Positions 57,599 to 64,000 of a stretch of DNA of 64,000 bases are shown in pieces; position 1 is the stretch's first letter; each line of letters starts with the position of its first letter. The notes beneath the pieces are model-generated. The model saw only the letters and a list, made by a program, of their open reading frames with translations, had not been told where the DNA came from and did not search any database. Position numbers and translations under genes: made by a program. The stretch comes from Galbula dea (taxonomy: Eukaryota; Chordata; Aves; Piciformes; Galbulidae), in contig VWZX01007392.1 in assembly GCA_013399015.1 (NCBI GenBank), forward strand, positions 655,081 through 719,080, written 5' to 3'.

Positions 57599-60500
57599 GC
57601 ATTCATGATTTAAGAATGCATTTGGTCGTAAAAAGAAATGCAACTGACATACATTTGGCATGCAAAACAGCCATTGTTTTTGCCAGCGGGTTTCATGTGC
57701 ACGTGGGTATGTTTATCTGTAAAACAGCTCAAGAGCTGTCATGGAAGACTTGCAGGGTGGAAATGCTGGCTTTGGCTACCCAGAAGTAGTTAGCATCCAT
57801 TTGTGGTCCTCAGTCACCTTATGGATCATGCCCTAAGGATCCAGCCAGCAGTATCCAGTTACAAAGACTTAACTTCATATAAGAATGCTGCAGTTCCAAA
57901 CCATTAAATGAAATAATTTAATAATCAAATTCTCAGGCTGATAACTTGCGTGAGCTCAGACACAGTGCATGGCTTTGTATGTGCACCTTGTTTTGCAACG
58001 CTGCTTTCTTCCCAAATGAATGGTGTGACAAAGTAACAGCGGCAGCTTGTGCTGAGCACCTAAAAAAAGGTGTTTGTTTCCATTGCAGAGCTTAGATCAT
58101 TGTTCCTTCTACTCCTCCTGTTGACTGCCTGCTCAGGAAGGCCACCTCTCCAGCAGCCAGGAGCTCCTGCCTGGTCCTCATTGCTCTGCCATCAGGTTCC
58201 TAAATTCACACTTTCTTTCTCCAGTGTTGCCTTCTCCCTCTTTGTCAAAAGAGTTGTTTTTTTAACTTCTTTCACAGGGATGTGGTGGGAACTTCTAAAG
58301 CCTTTGAAATCTACTTAACAGCTCCTCAGATGGCAACAGAGAAACGAACACTGCTATAACTGGCAAAAGATGCAGGGATGATGCTTTGCCAGCTTTCACA
58401 AATCTGGCTTCCCCCTGCTGTGCAAAAAATTTCACCACCCTACATCTTGTTGCCACTGGAGGGTTAACTGAAGTTCCCTTGTATGAGGTACTTGAATGAA
58501 AATGCCGGCAAGCTCTTGTATGATAATATTTATATGTGAATCATTTTGGACAGTCTTGTGATGAATGAGATCTCGGTGAGATGGAAGATTGCTCTCCACT
58601 TCACTATTTTATCTTGTTGCTGTTCTTTTTCCCAGAGAAGGGACATGCAGGAGCAAACCTCTTTGGGTTCTGGGTGCTGCCAGCCTTCCAGGCAGTGTCT
58701 CTGCCCCCCTCTCCTGCCTTCTGAGGCTGGGGGGCATGGGCTCATATTGAACGGCAAATGGTGAATTCATGCTCAGCTTCTGTTCTGTGTGGCTTCCTGA
58801 AAACAAGCATTGAATTATGCAGCCCAATTTTGTTTTTCTTAGTTTGCCCAGCAAATCCGGAACTGAAACCGTCAATTAATTTCACTGAAGATCTCGTTCT
58901 CAACTCACATCAGCAATAGAGCTACCTCAGCTAGCATCAGGTTTCTTCTACCCACTGAAGCAGCTGTCCTGGCTCTTAAGGGAATAAAGGTAGCTGTTCT
59001 GCAGTGTGAGAGAGGTTTTTTTTATTCAGAAAACAAGGTGAGAAGCTTCCCTAGACCCTCACTACACATCTCTAAGTCCCTTCTTGGAGACACATTAACC
59101 CCAGAGTCATGTGCTGAGGTGGAACAGGAAAGGGCTGCAGTGAGAAACATGGGGAAGATCCACCTGAACATGAGATTTCTCATCCCGAGCCACACCCTCT
59201 GATCAGTAAATGACTCCAATATTCTCCAGATGTATCAATTTAAGATGGGCCTATGTTACTATCCATTTCCATTACCTCATGTCACATTGGTTGCTTTGAC
59301 AGCATTGGAAAGGCATGGTGACGACAGGATGATAGCTGTGCGAAGCTCTGCAGTGTGTTGGTTTTGCTGTGGTGTGTCAAACAGGAACAGTGTTTCTCTA
59401 AGCTCCAGCAACACAAATTCTCAGTATCTGTTCTTGTATCTTACAGAGCTAAACTGAAGTCCACTGAGATCAATGGAGTTTTCACACTGGTGACCATGAG
59501 TTCTGGACTCAGTTTCCCAAGATGAAAGTGTTAGCAACAGGCAGGAAATTATCCATTTGGAAACCTGTTTCAATCACCCCCTTTTATGGCAGATGCTATG
59601 GAAAAGATTATGGGCTGTTTAAAGAAATATGGCCTTCTGAATGCATTCAGGCTAACTCTGAGCAAATCCAAAGCTCTTTTATACTGGTCACGCTGTTCAA
59701 AGAGCAACCCAGATGATGCTATGATCTGCTGCACAGTTCTAGTTCTCCTAAAGATAACCCTTCTTTCTTCTTTGCATCCACCCCAAGTGATGGAAACCAG
59801 CCATGAAACAAGTGCTGGACAAAATCCATGTTCCACTTCTCTGCCTATGAATTGTGGGGTTGCCTTCTCTTCAAACCACCCATGCAGAACTCATGACATC
59901 TTTCCAGGCTGCCCCAAGGGTTTGTGTTTCACTTGCATAACTTCTGGGTCTTGATATCTCTGCAGCAATTGCAGCTTCTGAAAAACTTTTCAAACATTCC
60001 TGCCCAGAAGTCTTTTGGTTAAAAGGCCATCATCATTTGGGAGAGATGAAGCTATGAGGCAAATTCTACATGCAATGACTGTGCACATCTGCCTGTGCCC
60101 ATAGAGCTGTGGTGGCACAAGCAGACATCTCTGCAGAAATCACCATCCTGCTCTCATTTCTACGATCTCTATGTAGCTTCCCATTTTCTATATATGAAAA
60201 AAATATTTATAGGTATTGGGGAAGTGGTGACACAAACTTAACCTAAAATGCCTTGCAGCAGAATAGAAACAAAGTTCCTTGTTGTGGCTGCTGGACAAAC
60301 CCCACTACTTGGTCTCCCCTATTCCTCATGTGGGCACTGCCACAGTACTAGAGGTGCTCAGTTCAAGGGAAGGCTGTCACTGTGCTATGCTGTTGGAGCA
60401 GTGATGGTAAGATACTGCACCTTAAGAGAAAGGATCTTGGCACTGAGCTGTTACAGCACTGGGGCACCTCTCTAAGTAAGCCAAAGCCAAGCCAACTCCT

Positions 60501-61631
60501 GAGAAGCTACACAGTAATCATAAAAGATGCTCAGCCTGCAATGCCCAATGAAATATGGGTCAGTGTAATTGTTCCTGCTGCTGCTGAAGTATATCAAAAA
60601 GCAACACAGAGGCTCTAAGTATTGTATTACTGCTGCACCCTTCAATGGCTACAGCTAACAAGCTTATCTCTCTTTCCATACTGACAGCACCAAACAAGTT
60701 GATTTATTTTCTGTGCTCTCTTAAATATCAGAGAAGATATTCTTTTTCTAGAATCTGAAGCATGGGATACAGCAGATGAGCTAACTGCATGTTTAACCAA
60801 AACTTTCTCTTGATTAACTTTCACTTAACCTGAGTGTTTGCTAAGTGAAGCTCTTCAGAGCATTTGTGAGCCAGCACCCACCAAGGGTCTTTGCATGTGG
60901 CAACAGTGATTGCTGACATGGCTCAGACAAACCACAATTGCACTGATAATTTCCTACTCCCCTTTTTTGAACTCTTTTGTAGTTCACCTAACAAATATTG
61001 TTCCCAAACAAGAAATCTGTGTGATTAGCAGATTTAGACAGAAAACTGGTTTCATATTCTTTGCCTTCTTGTTCTGAAGCTCTGTGGAGGGCACGTTTTT
61101 AAGCTTTCGCTCCAACCACAAGGTTTAGAAACTTTTGTACCTTTTTTGTTTTTCAGTCCTCTTCTTTTTTTATTCTTTTTTTCCTAAAGAAAGCTGAGAT
61201 TCTCATGTAATCATCTGCCTTCAGCAGCTGGGGCTTAAAATACAGGACCAAATGTGGTTTGAAGTGGAACAATAAGTGATCAGCTTTTCTCACATTAGTT
61301 TCTTTGATGGCTAAGCGTCTATACTCATGAGCAAAGTTAACATTATATATGAGAGCATGCAGAACCAGAACATAAAATATATAAATTAACTTACCCTAGA
61401 AATACATATCTTGTTTCATAGTTGAGGGAAATACCCCTTTTCCAAAACTAAACATATTTCTAATCGTTTTTCCCTTTGCTTTGTAAAAATGCCTGCTTAG
61501 ATACAGTTGTCTTGTAAACCCCACTCTTTTAAGTCTTTTCTTAAATGTTTCAGTAAATATTAAGAAGGCTTAAGGCAATAATAGAAGTTTCTGACTTTTT
61601 AAAAGAGCTTGTTCATTTCCCACATTATGTT
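57599..61631. other. Unique non-coding DNA, no gene recognised
   Basis: The first 130 bp (57599-57725) look like possible conserved non-coding DNA: AT-rich, with retained CpGs and no repeat. At 58064-58318 a frame encodes a leucine run followed by TACSGRPP, reminiscent of a signal peptide, behind a splice-acceptor-like TTCCATTGCAG. It has no ATG and no supported neighbours, so I do not call it. A 122-codon plus frame lies at 59586-59954, opposite an 88-codon minus frame, with nothing recognisable. A pyrimidine-rich run lies at 61141-61182. Confidence 0.5.
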
Positions 61632-61680
61632 GGGGTTTTGGTTTTGTTTTGTTTTGCTTTTTTTAAAAAAAAAAAAAAAA
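61632..61680. repeat. T/G-rich tract followed by poly-A
   Basis: GGTTTTG units, a T run and then about 16 A bases form a low-complexity block with hairpin potential between its T and A halves. Confidence 0.8.
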
Positions 61681-64000
61681 GTCACATAACCTACATCTTT
61701 ATCTGCTCCAGTCTGAAGGTTTCTATTTATAGATTTCGGTTATGAATGTTTTTTCCTATGAAAAGGTCAGCCCTCACACATATACAATGGTGGAAAGCCC
61801 TGCTTATTAAAAAGCAAGCAGATGGATTTGTTAAGAAGTCATTTCATAATGCAGCTGCTGTGAAAGGAGGCTGCTTTAGCAGAAACATCCTTATGTTGCT
61901 TTATGAGAAAAACAGGTAAAGGAGTTCTGTTTTGCAGCTGAGCCACTTTTCCTTTCCCAGCCTCCATCCTCACATACACAGAACAATCTTTACCTCCATT
62001 TGTGTGCTTTTCCTACACCCAAGCAGACACACACAAACATCCATATACACAATAATGTGCACACTTGCAGTCACTTCCCCCTTTTCTCCCACTGGGAGAA
62101 GGTGCTGCCCTGGAAGGGCAGAAGGAGGTGATGGTGCATCATTTCAGCATCTCCTGCATGGACCAGCCACCTCTGGACTGCTATCCAGGGCTCACCCGAC
62201 ACCAGCCACAGTTAGTCTCCCATTCAAAGCAGATTGTAAGTGCCTTGAGGTAGCTTGGGATGTGTGTCTTGGCCCTGGGGTTAGGGTCTGCAGGCCAGGA
62301 CCCTACCGGGCCAAGGCAGTTACGGCTGAGGATGACCTGGGAAGGAGTGGGTGTTAACTAACAGATGTTCTTCACTGGCACCCAGAGGAGCTGCCCTGCC
62401 TGGCACAATGTGTTGCTCCAGAGGATGGGATCACCCAGCGTTTCATACTTTGACAACAGGATAAGAGCATCCCACAGCCTCCTGCATGATGAACAACCAG
62501 CAGAGACCTCTCTCATCTGATGATGATACAAAGGAGAGGTCTTGGCTGTTTTGTTCTAACTCTGAGCAACGAGCTTTGTTTAGCTGAATGAAAACCACTT
62601 CATCCTAAAAACTTTTCTCTCCTTCCTTCTTCCTCTCTGAAGCATCCTAAGTACTCATCGCACCTGCAGCACCCTGGGGAGCTGGAAAGAGTGCACGTAG
62701 CCTCCCATCTCCGAAAATCCGGTATTATCAAGGAAGGTCTCTCCCAAGTTTTATGAAGTCATATGCAAAATCCCCAAGCCTCTTAAATTAAAATTTGAAA
62801 ATAGCCACTTATCTCTAGTTCCTGGCTGCTTCTTACAAAATCGCCACTGTGCTTTGGTCAGTTTCTTCTGGTCTGAAGGAGCAGCTTGTGCAGGAGGGGA
62901 TGGGGTTGCTGTTGAATGCATAATGTGTCCTCCTTCAGCTTCCAAGGTCACATCCCTCTCAGGATTTAATCTCTAGGATGGCATGTTCAGTCTGAAGGGT
63001 TTTGTCTGCACCAGCTTCTGCTCAGCAGAACCCCCAAATAACTTGTCCCTAGGGTTTTAAATTCAAGGGTCCACCTGAATTTACCCTAATAGTGTTTCTA
63101 CCACTGCTGCTATCTGTCATGTCACTCCTGTGAGGATAAAGGAGGATGGATTCACTGAAAACCCTCTCTTTCTCCATAGTGGGCTTGGGGATGCTCCTAT
63201 GGACTTATTAATAAACTTCTTCTACTACCATGAAGTAATATTCTGGGTGTATTCCCCCACTGTACCCTCCCACAGTGTGCCAGCCCTGCTGCCAGTCTGT
63301 CTAGCTGCATGTGAAGAGACATCAGTTGCAGGGTGGCCACGACTTCCCTGACATGCACAGTTTGCTCCAGGGAGGCAATAGGTCTCATTAGCCCCAGCCA
63401 GCATCATTCATCTCCTTGGGTATGGTCACATGAGTGGGCACCTCCATCCACCATTCACATCCAGTCTTGGGTCTGTCTCCACAAATAGCTCCACACACAA
63501 GATTTAGAGGATCCCATGTGTGCTCACTCCAGATACCTTGGTGAGGGGAAAAGGCAACAGCAGAGCTGGGCTCCAGGGTTCCCATCACAAGTGCAGCAAA
63601 GCCTTCATTGCTATATGCAAGCAGAGCTAAGAAAGTCTCCTGGTTGAATATAATTTCACCTAAGCTTTCAGAAACAGAAACTGACTGCCTTACCCAATGC
63701 CAGTCAAGCTCTTGATGGACAGATATGGGAGCTTCTGCTTACCTGCAACACAGTATTAATATCAGCAGATTAACACCTGCCAGTTTGCTACCTGTTTGCA
63801 CCAACAGAGTGAAAACAGAATTCTTCGTAGCATCAAAACTCATGGGATTTAGAGCTTAGGTGGTGTGTGGATATTTTGCCCCAGGTTAATTTCACCCATT
63901 TTGAAATCTGATCCAACATCTGATGGGATCCTGTAGTGATCATCAGTATAGGTGGAAGAATTGCACTGGAGATGAGCAGAAAATGCAAAAGAAAAGCTGA
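61681..64000. other. Unique non-coding DNA to the right edge, no gene recognised
   Basis: The longest frame is 141 codons (61932-62357, plus), without a recognisable domain. GC content and scattered CpGs rise modestly around 62090-62350. No transposon, RNA gene or promoter is supported up to the end. Confidence 0.55.

Noticed and set aside
58064..58318. Signal-peptide-like leucine run behind a splice-acceptor-like sequence
   Set aside because: No ATG, no partner exons, and nothing beyond the leucine run resembles a secreted protein.

Overview
The window looks like non-coding DNA from a bird, most likely a neoavian. It contains several copies of CR1, the LINE family that dominates avian genomes, some ending in the typical ATTCTATGAT or ATTCTGTGAT octamer tails. 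It also holds a tRNA-headed SINE whose tail is a CR1 3' end, and a long LTR-like repeat that I recognise as a common avian interspersed element. The species cannot be named from sequence alone. I found no bacterial, plasmid or phage feature and no CRISPR array.

I could not support any cellular protein-coding gene. The longest open frames (up to about 190 codons) lie in unique DNA, overlap others on both strands, often lack an ATG, and match no protein family I know. The only recognisable coding sequence is decayed CR1 reverse transcriptase. The window is therefore intergenic, or the inside of a very long intron.

Layout: 1-1000 is CpG-rich and may be the edge of a regulatory region belonging to something left of the window. 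1-12 kb is unique DNA with T/G-rich tracts, an AT-rich stretch at 5.0-6.2 kb and a pentanucleotide repeat near 9.75 kb. 12.06-12.23 kb is the tRNA/CR1 SINE. 18.34-18.43 kb is a CR1 3' end of the same tail type. 19.58-20.72 kb is the LTR-like repeat on the minus strand, with an internal array of period about 46 bp. 22.8-23.4 kb is CpG-enriched and carries an (ATGCC)n run. 31.1-32.5 kb holds two CR1-type elements whose 3' ends meet tail to tail. 32.5-50.3 kb is unique and includes a CpG-retaining segment at 40.6 kb. 50.3-50.6 kb is an old minus-strand CR1 fragment. 55.5-56.1 kb is a younger CR1 with a clean internal deletion. 56.1-64 kb is unique with homopolymer tracts.

No genes act together here. 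The working parts are retrotransposon relics plus some candidate regulatory segments that only cross-species alignment could confirm. I found no convincing new biological system. The most distinctive objects are the SINE (a tRNA-Glu-like body with a GTC anticodon triplet), the tail-to-tail LINE pair, and the tandem array inside the LTR-like repeat.
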